Both the position numbers and the translations under genes were made by a program. DNA of 64,000 nucleotides from Trichomonas vaginalis G3 (taxonomy: Eukaryota > Parabasalia > Trichomonadida > Trichomonadidae): assembly GCF_026262505.1 (NCBI RefSeq), contig NC_067204.1:17338165-17402164 (forward strand), in the 5' to 3' direction. A model generated the notes under the pieces. That model ran no database searches. It worked only from the letters and a program-made list of their open reading frames with translations, and had not been told where the DNA came from. Shown here piece after piece: positions 51,110-62,289 of this stretch. Positions within the stretch are counted from its first letter, which is position 1. Each line of letters begins with the position of its first letter.

Positions 51110-51523
51110 TAAAAATTTTAAAAGTCACTTTTTAAATAAATTCCACTGAAAGTCGTATTTTAAAAATTGTATTTTAAAAGTCAACTTTTGTATGCATATT
51201 TTTATTTCCATTAATTTGAATAACTCAACAAGATTGTCATGTAGAATTTCGTGATGGCAAAGGTTCAAGAGCGGGTCTCCTTATTTTTTTATTTATAAAT
51301 AATAATAAAGACTCTTATTTCCAGACTATACTTGTTATCATTGAGAAACATATTTCACACACTTTGTATGTATATTGAATTAATTCAGAAATACAATATA
51401 TGTATATTCCTCCAAAGTTCTTTCAATTGCATTGAAAGGGAGGGAAAAAAGAGAAAATCATTATTTAAACCTTCTAAAAAGTGACATACTTTTTGTATTA
51501 TTCCCCACAAAATTTTAATCTAA
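51110..51523. other. Intergenic
   Basis: 414 bp. TCACTTTTT on the plus strand (51125-51133) is the reverse-oriented motif relative to the minus-strand ankyrin gene starting at 51109. AAAAAGTGACA also occurs at 51476-51486. Confidence 0.45.
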
Positions 51524-52411
51524 TTGTATTTTAAGAATTTATATGATGAACGAATTGAACCTAATTCAGATTTCCTAGTTCAGCATTCATACTTTTCGAA
51601 TTTAACAGGTGTTTCCCGAGGTGGAGCGATTTATAATGATGCAAATATTAATATCAATGTTGAAGAATGTTTATTCACATTTTGCTCATGTACAGATAGA
51701 GGAGGCGCTATTTATGCAAATCAAGGTGAATTCTTCATTCAAAAATCATGTTTCATCAAAAATTCGGCGAATTTAAACAGTGATTTCCAATGTTCACCCA
51801 AAAATAACATTGAATCAGAAATAACTGTTGTATTTGGAACAACAATTCTGCATTCGCTATGGAATTCAGGAACTGAATCTTTGTATATTAAAAATTTAAA
51901 TTCGTCATATGCAAAACTTGAAAACTCTATTCTATATTATGGTGTTCTTTTAACAGTAAAAGCTCCATTTAACCATTCAATTAAATTCTTGCAATGCTCT
52001 AATTCAACAGGGAATAAAGCATTGTTTAGCTCTGAATATACTGTTACCACAAAAATTGATCATGTTAATCTGATTAATAACGAAAATTCTAATTATAATT
52101 AACATGATCTTTATTAATCTTTAATGACGTTTATTTATTTGGTAATAACGAACTAACTGGAATACTTACTTGTGATGAAACCCAATCAAAAATATCATTT
52201 TATAATTGTTTTTTCGACAAAAATTCTGAATTTTTTGCAGGACATACAGAATTAGATTGTAGCTTTAACTGTAAATATAATGATTTTAAATCTAATTTTG
52301 GCTCCATTAAGGTTTGCTATTTTGTGAAAATTACTCCTTTACATTCGTGCCCTGTTAACAGATATTTGTTTATTAACCCGTGTTGTTTTTATTTGATGCT
52401 AATTCAGTGAA
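51524..52411 (+). pseudogene. Pmp-like beta-helix surface protein relic
   Basis: The open frame 51524-52102 has no ATG start. It encodes Pmp-like repeats with two GGAI motifs ('SRGGAIYNDANININVEECLF' and 'DRGGAIYANQGEFFI') and Cys-containing strands. After a stop and a short broken stretch, another frame resumes at about 52120 with 'FGNNELTGILTCDETQSKISFYNCFF' up to ~52411. The C-terminal helix is missing. It has the same family type as 16198-17490 and 22167-23147 but is more decayed. Confidence 0.75.
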
Positions 52412-52664
52412 TAAATTTTTTTTACATTTTAAACTTATTGCGCAATGAGAAAATGTTATTGTGCATTGTGTCTTGAATAATAGCAGAACTTGAAAGAAAA
52501 ATAAATATATCCATTATTTTACTTCCATTATTGAGTTTTAATTGCAGAAAATTATAAGAATATATTTTTGGAGAGAAGAACATCGGGAATGATAAAAAGA
52601 GAGTAAAAAATTATTAAAGAATAATGGGCATTAGACCAAATTAACAAGCAATTTCTAATTAGCA

Positions 52665-53720
52665 CTAAGGGTTTCGTTTTGCGAAAAAAACGTACAATAC
52701 GCAATTTCGCTAAAAAACATTTAGCTAGCAATTTCGACCTTTGACTCCACTCAAGACGTCACTTTTTTAATTTTGCGGTATCATATTTTTGGAAAATCTT
52801 TATGAATATTATATAAAAAGTCTCTTTAATATCTATATTTCATATTTTTATCGATTTTTAAAGTTTTTGCGAAAAGTATTCAATTATTTTTGCTATTTGG
52901 TCGGGTAAATGTCAGATTTGCGACATTTTCTGATATGATATTCAAATTCTACGTTGATAATAATGCTTATAGAACCCTCTTGCTATTGTGTCAAAATTGC
53001 GAAACCGATAGCAAAAATATCTCGCAATATCAAAATTGAGATATTGAGTGAATTATGCATTATAGAGATTAAAAATCTGATTTGTGAAAACATCTCATCA
53101 GTTTCTAGCTAATTCAAAAATCTTTACTATCTTATTCGATTAAAATGAAAAGGGAATAGTTTCATTATGCTTTAAATGACACCCTTATAATATAATCATA
53201 GTTTTCGCTCAATATGCAGCATTTTTTTTTCGAAATCTATGGTCAATGTCCTAAATACTGATTGCTTTGCATTCATATCTCTTACATTTTCTATACCCAC
53301 ATCACTATTCATTGCTATTCCTATCTTTTTCATTTTTGTTTGTTTCTCATAATTTCTCAAAAAACATGATAACTTGATATTTGTAAATATCATACTTTAT
53401 AACGTAAATAAGAACTTGACCTATTAAGAAAAGCAGTAATGAAAAGAAAATCTGAAATTCATAAAAATTACAAGTTTCTGATGACAATTAGCTTAATTAA
53501 ACCAGGTACAAGATTATATAATTGTATTTTCTATCCAATTATCCATATAATATCTTATCCAGAAAAAATAACTTGATCAATACCAAATGATTTTTTAACT
53601 AGTAAATAAAGTATTTTCTTTACACACACATTGTATATCATAGTTTTTTTTTGGTTTCGCAAAACATCCAAAAACAAATATGCTATAAAAGTGACAATTT
53701 TAGCAAAACGAAACCCTTAG
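52665..53720. mobile_element. Non-autonomous DNA transposon with 18-bp TIR CTAAGGGTTTCGTTTTGC
   Basis: The 18 bp at 52665-52682 recur exactly in inverse at 53703-53720. Read as TA|AGGGTTTCG with a TA target duplication, the element is 52668-53717 (1,050 bp), almost the same size as the AGGGTGC element at 32.7 kb. It holds no transposase; a 65-codon minus frame (53196-53393) is not recognised. AAAAGTGACA lies 20 bp inside the right end. A solitary hairpin follows 80 bp downstream. Confidence 0.75.
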
Positions 53721-53799
53721 ATGAATTGATAACAATAACTAATACTATAGATACTTTAAAAATAATTAACTATTTTTTGTTATGAAATTGAAAGTTTGC

Positions 53800-53866
53800 A
53801 AATTACCTCAGACTTTTCAGAGGATTGAGTGGCAACTCAATCCTCTGAAATAGTCTGTGGTAATTT
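53800..53866. repeat. Solitary 31-nt-arm hairpin
   Basis: Arms 53800-53830 and 53835-53866 pair over ~31 nt with a few mismatches or a bulge around the tetraloop GGCA. The inner 16 bp (TCAGAGGATTGAGT with its complement) are perfect. It is the size and shape of a small-RNA precursor or a strong terminator stem, and resembles in style the hairpins in the MULE. Confidence 0.7.
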
Positions 53867-54277
53867 TTAGTCTCTACACTATTTCAATATAAGCTCCATT
53901 TTTAAACAGTTTTTAAAAATCAAGCATTGAAAAGTGTGATGAGACTATTGAATTCTTCAACGTATTCATCGTATCCTATTAATTTGCAGCTCTTACATAT
54001 TTATCAAATAAATGATATTAACTTTTATTTTCAAATTATTCACAAAAGTCCAAATTTTTAAGGTGTGTCTCAACCTATTTATTTGATAATTTGTAAATAG
54101 TTGTAATTTAAGCAAATATACTCCAGCAAAATCTCTCAATAATCAATTTTACATACTAATTCAATTTATTCTTTACAATAAAAGAATCGAATTATATATT
54201 TCGTTTTTATGTTCAATGATATAATCAGACGATCGAAAAAAAATTGAGAACTGTCAGCAAATATTATCAATTTTTGG
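53867..54277. other. Intergenic
   Basis: 411 bp of AT-rich sequence upstream of the B56-like gene. I see nothing specific. Confidence 0.4.
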
Positions 54278-55668
54278 ATGAACCGTACTCCACTCAGTGC
54301 TACAGTTCGAGGGAATATGGGAGCCAGAACGCGTTCGATTTCATCCATAATGGGTTTCCATGCATCTACTGCTCGTCCTCAGATCAAAATTATTAACTCT
54401 GCTGCTTTGAATAATGGAAGATCATCAAATCAGTTACTACCTGCACTATCCGAAAACAAGGATAAAGGAATCTCTTCAACGTACTACAACTATAATAATA
54501 TTCCAGCGGTTACAATAAACAAAGAATTAACATCCAGAATTATGTGTCTAACGCCAAACCTTGTTCAGATATCGGAATTTACACAAAGCTCACTTGCAAC
54601 AGATTCTTTCAAGCATATTTCAGATGAAACAGCCCTTCATTTGTACAATACAATCGGCCAAATTATCTTTAGACCCCATGAAGACATGTCCTATCTCGAT
54701 TTATATAATGAAGACCCATTTATCAGAGTGTTGATCAGTGGAAAGATCTGAAATCCATATATACCCTCCTTCAAAATATGTTGACTGACTGCTATCCACG
54801 AGTTTCAGTTAAGTGGCTTGAAGAGAAGAACGCAGAAAATATATTTTATAATTTGCTTTCACCAGATCCACGTGAAGTTGCTATAATCGAGTCATTGGTG
54901 TTATATATTTTCAAATGCTGGTCGGAAATATCAGTATTGTTCATCAAGGCCGCCACAACAATTATCCAAAACTTTATTGACGGATTTCATACTTTTTACG
55001 GAATCAACTCAGTTCTCAAATTCCTTGACCTTTATTTCCGAACTTGCCAGTCCAAATGGGATGAATCAATGAATACGATGGTTCTTACCAAGTTTCTCCC
55101 AATTTTCCTTTCCAATTTCGCTTATAAGTATTATCCTTCATTGAATCGTATTTTGTCATATGCCTATTCAAAGAATGATAATTTGGCAGTCCAAGTCATG
55201 TCCAAAATGATTCGTTGCTGGCCAATTACATGTTCTTCGAATATTGTCTGTTTCATTCATCATTTCTCTTCAATTGTTACATTGGTTGGTCCTGTTAAGA
55301 TTGCGCCATACGTTACAACAATGTTCACAAGAATCATTGAATCAGTAAAAAGTGATAATCAAAAGGTCGCTGTTTCAGCTTTAACCATTTCATGTAATGT
55401 TACCTTCATATTCGAGTTCGTTACCAAGTTTTCTCCACTTGTACGTGCTTTGTATGCTGCTGCTGAAGAAACTGCTGCAAATCATTGGTCAGAAGAGGCC
55501 AGATCTGCTGCAAAACAAGCATTAATTTCAATTAATAACGCTGCGCTACAGATTAAATTAGTTTCTCCACCGGTTCCTCAAAATGATAAACCAGAAAAGC
55601 TTTCCTCATGGAGATCCCTTTCTCAACAATTCGGAATTGAATTGATTGGAACCGTCCCTGCTTGCTAA
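54278..55668 (+). pseudogene. PP2A regulatory subunit B56 (PPP2R5-type) with one frameshift
   Basis: The first frame (54278-54751) gives a Ser/Asn-rich leader and the start of the domain ending '...DPFIRVLISGKI'. Reading one frame over from about 54710, the sequence continues 'QSVDQWKDLKSIYTLLQNMLTDCYPRV', which fits the B56 'PHLQLVYEFFLRFLES' helix. It then runs through 'SPDPREVAIIESLVLYIFKCW' (B56 DPRERDFLKTVLHRIY), 'VMSKMIRCWPITCSSNIVCFI' (GLMKFWPKTCSQKEVMFL) and 'NQKVAVSALTISCN'. B56 subunits direct PP2A to substrates with LxxIxE motifs. The rest of the gene is well preserved, so the single shift may be an assembly error, a very recent mutation or programmed. The regulatory role is inferred from family. 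Confidence 0.85.
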
Positions 55669-56075
55669 TGCATTATTATTGTTATTTATCTTTTTTTATC
55701 ATGTAAATTTTTTATATTTAAAATACCTATCTTTTTTTGAATCATGTTGTGATAAATTCATTCCATGTGTTATTAGACAAAAGTTGGATTTCTATCAAAA
55801 TCAACAATTCTGAATTTTTATTTCAATATTAACATTTTTTGTATCATTTCTTAAAGCGTTGAATCATACAGTCACATAGAAATTCCTTTTATGTGATGCG
55901 ATATGTTAAAATATGAATTTTGTTGATTGTTTTGCTTCAAATAAACACTTTGGCTATATTTTATCTAAATGTTTTATGAATAAACCATAAAATATTCTAA
56001 TCCAATAAACTATTTCAAGGATTAATTCAGCGCATATGAAAATTCTATTATTAAACGTACACTTTTTTATTATCA
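55669..56075. other. Intergenic
   Basis: 407 bp of AT-rich sequence. ACACTTTTTTATTATCA directly precedes the next ATG and resembles a weak initiator. Confidence 0.4.
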
Positions 56076-56435
56076 ATGGAAACACAAGGTCAAATATCTG
56101 ATGAGATATCTCAATCTGCCCTGACGATGGCAATTGATGGGGGATATCTTAATGCAGAATTTATTTCTAATCTAGTTTCAATTGCAGAAAACAAAATCTA
56201 TTTATCAGCAAATGATAGAGCTTATTTAGATGCTGTAGCTCAAGCGCAAGATGTCGAAATAGAAAAAAGAGAAAAGGCACTAATGTTTAATCAAAAAGAA
56301 GAATATGACGATTTTCAAATAACTCGCTTACAGCCAAAAAAGAGCAAATGGCGAACAGAAAATGCAAATGATCTTGATGCTCGAATTAATCGCGTCAAGG
56401 CATCAAATAATAATAGAAAATTTTCGGTATTCTAA
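56076..56435 (+). CDS. Small hypothetical acidic-to-basic protein
   Basis: The 119-residue protein has an N-terminal helical half with an 'AVAQAQDVEIEKREKALMFNQKEEYDDFQI' coiled segment and a basic C-terminal part (KPKKSKWR-type, DLDARINRVKASNNNRKF). No domain is recognised. It has a complete frame with good coding character, an ATG 4 nt after a TTATTATCA run, and TAAAC at the stop. Function unknown. Confidence 0.6.
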   Translation: METQGQISDEISQSALTMAIDGGYLNAEFISNLVSIAENKIYLSANDRAYLDAVAQAQDVEIEKREKALMFNQKEEYDDFQITRLQPKKSKWRTENANDLDARINRVKASNNNRKFSVF

Positions 56436-56674
56436 ACTTTTGTATGTATTTGCTTAATCATATAATACCAATTTTATGAATGAAATTATATTACTAGATT
56501 TCCTACTATAATTTAAAAAAATACATTTGTTTGAGTAATTTAAAATTGGAATTAGCTCTAATGATCTGAAAATGAGCTAACCAATTGATAAAAACCATAG
56601 GCCATATCTTTAAAAGTCTCTATAAAGGATAGTTATTAATAGCAAACATTTATTCATAGAATACATGATAATAA
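56436..56674. other. Intergenic between convergent genes
   Basis: 239 bp of AT-rich 3' flanks. I see nothing specific. Confidence 0.4.
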
Positions 56675-57481
56675 TTATTTTGTGGGTTCCTTATTTTCAT
56701 GATTTTCTTTTGTGACTTCATGTTCGACCTTATTTACTTCGGGGTTTTGAACATCAGCAGCCCCTTTTTGTTCTGTTGGTTGAGGTTTTGTTGCTGAAGT
56801 TGGTTTGTTCTTACGTGGTCTTGGAGGATATTTTACTCCTTCTAATGGAAAGTATGCATGCATTAATTGAGAGTAAACTTCGACATCTTTATCGTTGAAT
56901 ACTACAAAAACAATTCTTTCTGTTTTTTGTAAGTTTTCTGGTACTTCAAGCCACTCACGAACTGACATCAATGCAATATGAGTTGCTTTTTCAACAGGAT
57001 AGCCATATTTACCTGTAGATATTGCGCAAAACGCAATACTTTTAATTTTATCATTATCCATGTAATTTAAAGTCGACAAATATGTAGATCGAAGCTCTGA
57101 TGGCTGCTCACCTTTCGGGCCAACTGCGTGTATAATATATTTTGAAGGAAGTTTAAATGCAGGTGTTAATGCTGCATGACCTGTTTCTGTATATCCTGCC
57201 TTTTTGCATGCGTCAACAAGTTCATTTCCTGCGGCTTTAAATATCATTCCGCAAATACCGCTTCCTGCTTTAAGTTTAGAATTTGCTGCATTAACTATAG
57301 CATCGCATTGAAGTTTACAACTATCTCCTTTAAACCAAACAGAAATTTTCTTGTTAATCTCATTATTCGCCTTTTTGAGTGGATAAATTTGAGGAAGGAT
57401 TGGATGGGAAGCAAGAACATTCGGTCCATCAGCATCCCATGTTGGTAATTCTGCTAGTGTAACGATGTGCTCAGAAGACAT
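56675..57481 (-). CDS. Macro-domain protein (ADP-ribose binding/hydrolase type)
   Basis: The 268-residue protein has a macro domain at about residues 45-210. 'DAIVNAANSKLKAGSGICGMIFKAAG' (60-85) matches the conserved NAANxxLxxGGGVxGAIHxAAG, with the GGG loop reduced to G-S-G-I and His replaced by Phe. 'ALTPAFKLPSKYIIHAVGP' and 'FCAISTGKYGYP' (151-162) are the second and third signatures. MacroD enzymes remove ADP-ribose from proteins or hydrolyse O-acetyl-ADP-ribose. The altered GGG loop could affect activity. A Lys/Pro/Glu-rich 55-residue C-terminal tail is extra. Families like this are frequent in bacteria, so lateral origin is possible but not shown. Confidence 0.9.
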   Translation of the reverse strand: MSSEHIVTLAELPTWDADGPNVLASHPILPQIYPLKKANNEINKKISVWFKGDSCKLQCDAIVNAANSKLKAGSGICGMIFKAAGNELVDACKKAGYTETGHAALTPAFKLPSKYIIHAVGPKGEQPSELRSTYLSTLNYMDNDKIKSIAFCAISTGKYGYPVEKATHIALMSVREWLEVPENLQKTERIVFVVFNDKDVEVYSQLMHAYFPLEGVKYPPRPRKNKPTSATKPQPTEQKGAADVQNPEVNKVEHEVTKENHENKEPTK

Positions 57482-58205
57482 TCAGAATTTTTATCGCAGC
57501 GATCGCCCAAATTCTTTGGAAAATAGCCGAACGTTTATTCACATACGATTATTAATAGGTCATAAGGGTTATTGCCGAACATGATAATATGTATCAAAAT
57601 ATAACTGGAGAACATTCTTTAATAGTAGATGCTGAATTTTGAGATGAATGAAACAAAAATTAATAAGATTAACTATAATTTATTGAAAAACCATAATATA
57701 TCTAGGATATTATTGTATGTTTGACTGATATAGCACTATTCTGATGGAGATCTCTATGAAATACCCATTTTTTATATGAAATAGTTTCGATAATTAACTC
57801 AAAAAACATTGTTTAAAACTTGAGTGATAAAGAACCATGGTAAACTTATATCAGATAACGTAAGTATATGTCTTATTTTAAGATAATATGATGTTTTTGT
57901 TTCCAAAAAAATTATGAAAAAAATTAAATCTAAGAAAGAAATATGCTTTTTAAGGTCAAAATATGCAAATTAAAAAAATTTTGGAAATACAGATATATAT
58001 TTTAATAGATGTTTATGCAAAATCGATATGAAATACCTCGAATTAAGCATAAAACTGACTAAAATAATATTTTAGATTTGTTTTTTTGATGATAATTAAG
58101 TTTCATCTAACTGATATGCAAGTATATAGATATTTATTATTATAACACTTTATAATTAACCAATGATTTTATTGTAAGCTGGCAAAAGAAAAGTTTTTAT
58201 TTTCG
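57482..58205. other. Intergenic between divergent genes
   Basis: 724 bp of AT-rich sequence. No gene, repeat with clear ends or initiator is identified. Confidence 0.4.
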
Positions 58206-58751
58206 ATGAAATCACTCAAAGTCATTACAGTTGGAGAAGTAAGTATAGGAAAAACATGTTTAATTCGAGCTCTCATTGGTGAACCCTTTAATGAAAACGA
58301 AGGTACAACAATTACTTGCGATTTTTCATTAAAAAGAGTTGATTACGAAGGTGATACGATAGAATTTAAATATTGGGATACAGCGGGACAAGAAAAGTTT
58401 GCTAAATTAAATCAACACTATATTCGTGATGCAGATGTTGTTTTGCTAGTTTGCTCTCCAAAAAATTTCGAAACAATCGAAAAATACGTTAACTTTATTA
58501 ATGAATCGATAGATGACCAAAATTATGAGCTCTTTATTGTCTTTTCTAAATGCGATATTTACAAAATGACCGAATCAGAAAAAGATGCTATTTTCGAAAA
58601 ATGCAAAGCGTTTAACCCTCGTGGAATATATGAAACATCTGCAAAAGCAATGTATAATATCGAAAATCTCGAATCAGACATCGCATCCTGTACAATGCAC
58701 AGATCTCAGACCCAACATACAGTTTCATCTGATAAGAAGAAGTGTTGCTGA
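58206..58751 (+). CDS. Rab-like small GTPase
   Basis: The 181-residue protein has G1 GEVSIGKT (10-17), WDTAGQE (57-63), SKCD (114-117) where Rabs have NKxD, and ETSAK (143-147). It has a C-terminal KKKCC for double geranylgeranylation. Asn-to-Ser in G4 may weaken guanine selectivity. Switch I reads 'NEGTTITCDF', with the effector Thr present. Trichomonads have dozens of Rab genes; this is a divergent one of uncertain subfamily, most likely acting in membrane traffic. Stop codon TGA. Confidence 0.9.
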   Translation: MKSLKVITVGEVSIGKTCLIRALIGEPFNENEGTTITCDFSLKRVDYEGDTIEFKYWDTAGQEKFAKLNQHYIRDADVVLLVCSPKNFETIEKYVNFINESIDDQNYELFIVFSKCDIYKMTESEKDAIFEKCKAFNPRGIYETSAKAMYNIENLESDIASCTMHRSQTQHTVSSDKKKCC

Positions 58752-59019
58752 ATTAATTGTTATGTATTAGTAAATAATTACCAATATAATTTACTTTTTA
58801 TGATATTAGTTGAAATTTACATTATCATCATATTTTTAAGTCTATGCATCATCATCTCTCATACCTTTTCATTCAGAATGATTTCATCATCTAGTCAAAA
58901 TTCATAAAAAGATGTGAATTTTTAAAATCTATGGGAGGCAAATTATTACTTGCATCAAAGACTTTCAAATTACATCAAAATATCGAAGATCATTTCCATG
59001 AAAATTGTCTTTTAACATG
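58752..59019. other. Intergenic
   Basis: 268 bp of AT-rich upstream region of the exosome gene, containing no other feature. Confidence 0.4.
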
Positions 59020-59027
59020 TCACTTTT
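59020..59027 (+). promoter_or_regulatory. Initiator-like TCACTTTT
   Basis: The A at 59022 is 18 nt before the ATG at 59040, the usual leader length for this lineage. Confidence 0.65.
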
Positions 59028-59039
59028 AATTTTTAGTGA

Positions 59040-59801
59040 ATGGAAAAAGATAATCAATTTGTACTTCCTGGTCAGGTTATTTTCGAAAATAGTGAAGGAC
59101 TTATGCCAGGTAATGGTGTAGTTTTGTCAAATGGAAAAATCATTGCCACAGTTAGAGGTTTTATCAAAATTATCAATCAATTAGTTTCCGTAACACCAAT
59201 GACATCTATTTATTCCCCAAACGTAGGAGACATAGTTGTTGGTCGTATTGAAAGCATTCAAAAACAAAGATGGAGAGTTCAAATTGGAGCTGCTGTTTTA
59301 GCTGACCTTAGGCTCTCATCAATCTTTCTTCCTGATGGAGAATTACGTAGAAGAACTACTACAGATGAAAGAAATATGAGGCAATACTTTGATGTCGGAG
59401 ATTTAATTTGTGCTGAAGTTCAAAATATATCAGGCGGTACATCCTTACATACTCGTGAACAGCATCCTAAAAAGCTTGAGAATGGTATAGTTGTAGATGT
59501 CCCATCCCGCCTTATTAAAAGAGTTCCTAACCATATTGTTGTTCTAGCATTTTCAGGTCTTCGCTTTAATGTAGTTTTTGGTCTTAATGGATCTATTTGG
59601 ATTTCACCAGATACTGATGAAGCTTATCCATTAATTCCAAGAATCAGAAATTGCATCTTACTTTTAGCTACATATGAGCAACTAGTATATAGCGATAATG
59701 TATGCCAAGTCTTCGACAAGACATCTGAAATACCTATTGCTGATATTTTAACAGTTAAAACAGCTCAGATACTTGGCTTTGTTCAACATGATGAAGAATA
59801 A
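59040..59801 (+). CDS. RRP4: Exosome subunit Rrp4 (EXOSC2)
   Basis: The 253-residue protein has the Rrp4 N-terminal domain ('VLPGQVIFENSEGLMPGNGVVL'), the S1 domain ('VGDIVVGRIESIQKQRWRVQI', 'ILPDGELRRRTTTDERNMRQYFDVGDLICAEVQ', 'SLHTRE'), and the KH-type domain with the GxNG motif GLNG ('VVFGLNGSIWISP'). Rrp4 is one of the three cap proteins of the RNA exosome that thread RNA to the Rrp44/Rrp6 nucleases in 3'-5' decay and rRNA maturation. Length and domain order are normal. A plus-strand initiator precedes it. Confidence 0.95.
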   Translation: MEKDNQFVLPGQVIFENSEGLMPGNGVVLSNGKIIATVRGFIKIINQLVSVTPMTSIYSPNVGDIVVGRIESIQKQRWRVQIGAAVLADLRLSSIFLPDGELRRRTTTDERNMRQYFDVGDLICAEVQNISGGTSLHTREQHPKKLENGIVVDVPSRLIKRVPNHIVVLAFSGLRFNVVFGLNGSIWISPDTDEAYPLIPRIRNCILLLATYEQLVYSDNVCQVFDKTSEIPIADILTVKTAQILGFVQHDEE

Positions 59802-60018
59802 ACATATAGAGATATCAACTGTACTTATATCTAAATTACTAATTACAATTCTATGATTTTTTTTTAATATGAAATTTTTGGTAAATTTAATGAGGTTATT
59901 GGTAATTTCATATTAGAAACAAAATCTCAATTTTTAGCAGATATAAAAATAAAAAGCTTATGAAGATTTTTGTATAATCAAATATGATTTTGTAAATAAA
60001 TCTAAGCAAAATAAAGTT

Positions 60019-60243
60019 TTACTCAGCCTTCTTGTCAAGAACGATAACTTCAAGGGACTCTGGGATAGAGTTCTGAACGAGCTCGACGAACTTTGGCTTG
60101 ACTGTGAGTGTGTAAAGATACTTTGTTGTGCGGAGTTTGAACTTTGTGTTGTCATCGTTGGACTTCTTTACCTTGACCCACTTGGCATCAGAGCGGGCGG
60201 CGAGAGCAAGGAATTCCTTTGGTGTAGTAACCTGTTTTGGCAT
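60019..60243 (-). CDS. RPL38: Ribosomal protein eL38
   Basis: The 74-residue protein begins MPKQVTTPKEFLALAARSDA and continues with 'WVKVKKSNDDNTKFKLRTTKYLYTLTV', matching eL38 over its whole length (family 69-80 residues). It is a small protein of the 60S subunit. The gene is visibly richer in G+C at third positions than its neighbours, as expected for a highly expressed gene. CCTTT, the M5-type core promoter element, is at 60250-60254 (minus strand). Confidence 0.97.
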   Translation of the reverse strand: MPKQVTTPKEFLALAARSDAKWVKVKKSNDDNTKFKLRTTKYLYTLTVKPKFVELVQNSIPESLEVIVLDKKAE

Positions 60244-60249
60244 CGAGCT

Positions 60250-60254
60250 AAAGG
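60250..60254 (-). promoter_or_regulatory. CCTTT core promoter element (M5-type) of RPL38
   Basis: Read on the minus strand, GGCCTTTAGCTCG precedes the ATG by 6-11 nt. CCTTT overlapping the transcription start is a known alternative to the TCA-type initiator in trichomonad ribosomal protein genes. Confidence 0.6.
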
Positions 60255-60409
60255 CCGACCAATCGGACTTTACAAAACCGCTTTCAACTCAACCATCAAT
60301 TATTTCGAATATAATTAATGTTATAATATAACCTGCATTAAGGAAGTCAATTTGGAAAATTGTTTTCACTTTAGGAGAATATAATTTTCCATTTGGAAAA
60401 TTTAAAAAG

Positions 60410-60430
60410 TGAGACGCGCAGGATTCGAAC
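60410..60430 (-). other. tRNA 3'-end fragment
   Basis: On the minus strand the sequence reads GTTCGAATCCTGC (T loop and 3' T-stem strand), GCGTCTC (3' acceptor strand) and A (discriminator), followed by CACTTTTT. The 5' acceptor, D and anticodon arms are absent, so it is a truncated tRNA copy. Confidence 0.5.
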
Positions 60431-60854
60431 TTTTTTAAAAGTTGATTTAAATGAATTTTAGTGTGGAATATAAGGATAATATCATATTTAAAATAAGAAT
60501 ATACTAGTTTAGGTGGTATTAATTTTTTCGATAAATTTGAGAGTATGTACGTTTAGGGCATGAAAAGTGTCAATTCGTTCAGCGAAAGCTGAGCTAGCTT
60601 CGTTCTCGAAAGAATAAGGAAGGAGTGAAGGAGAATGATACAGAAGTTGACACATTCATATCATTTCAAAAAATTTTGATCAAATTGAAATTCAATAAAA
60701 TTCAATTCAATTCATATCCTTCAGTCAGTACATTGATATCCTTCTGCATCACAATGATAACTCGGGCATCAATAGTTCTACAACTAACTCAGAAAAAACA
60801 AGATTATTACTTCCTGCTTACAGCTTTTAAAAAGTTTCGATGATAAAAATCACT

Positions 60855-62289
60855 CTACTCTCGTTTATCGACATATGGTGATAGTAGGTAAACATATTCT
60901 TATCGATATTAATAAAAATATTTGTACGAAAATCTTATCCAATTAGAGAGTTATTCATAAAGTATATGATAATTATAATTACTTTATCTTTGTTTTATCT
61001 TTGAATAAACAATTTAATTTAAATTGCATAATATTTTTTGGTTGAAAGACAGGAAACTTAGTTGAGTTTGTATTATTTTTATCGTTTAATTCATCGTATC
61101 AGTGAGTGATCCAGATATTTAAGATATTTAGAAAAAAAATTATTAATTTGATTAACAAATTTTAATCAAAATAGCAAAAATATATTTGATAGCTGTAAAC
61201 AAACAATAATTTTTATTTCAAGCAAAATCACTTATTTTCATCTAAACGTATAAAATTGTCAATTTTATGAAAATAAATTGAAAATCTCATGAAATGTAAA
61301 GGAGAGTAATATTTTCCAATTTTCTTTTTTTCTTTGTCTCAAATATTTTCTGTTGGGAATTTTCTTGTTATCAAAAAATAATTTTAATATTTGTTTATTT
61401 CATTACATACAATAAAATTTTAAAAACTCTATTTCTTCTCAAGAAAATTTTTTCCTTCATATGAAGACACATTTTGTTCTCCATTTGATACTGAGTCTAA
61501 ATCTCGATTTTTGAATTTTCTTCTTTCCAAATTTCTTTTTTCCAAATTAGAAGTTTAATTCAAATTTTCAATAGTTTATATATTTTCTCAAACCGTCTCA
61601 GATTTTCTCACTTTTTAGGGATTTTCTCTCAAAATATACAAAAATAGTAATATCAATACATGTGTCTAATATACTTTAAAACCATCGTGACAAAATTCAA
61701 AAACGAAGAGTTCTTCTCTCCAAATTTTTTTCAAAATCAAAAAAATGAGATAAAAAAGTACGTTTGGAAAATTCATTTTTAGCATTTTAGGAATTTTCTC
61801 ACTTTTCTTCCAAATTGACATCCTTACCTGCATACACAAATACATTTTCTGAAATATTTTTGGCTTAAAAATTACTCTAATACTTCAATTCAAATTAGAT
61901 CTTAACCAAAATTAAGTATTTCTGGGCGTGTATTCATTTATTATTATAAACGTATACTTTTAGATTGATTTATTATTTTATTAAAAGAAATTGAGAGGAA
62001 TTTTAATCCTGAAAATGAATACCAAATATTGATAAAAATAACTATATGTTATAAGAGCATTACACTTAAGGCGCATAAACCTATAAAATGGTGCATGTTA
62101 CACCATATACTATACAATATTGAATGAAAAAAAAGTTTCAAGATCAATATGAAAAGAATAAAATTGAAAATAAATTGGATACTAATTAATTTAATTTGTT
62201 TTCTCAAAAGTGGATAACTGTCCAATGAAGTTCAGGAATTCGGCGATATCTATTCAATTTCCAAATGCTGAATAATGAAGAGATGCTTT
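60855..62289. other. Long intergenic stretch, 1.4 kb
   Basis: Very AT-rich and rich in short words such as ATTTTCTC and TTCCAAATT. No supported gene or element ends. Confidence 0.4.
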
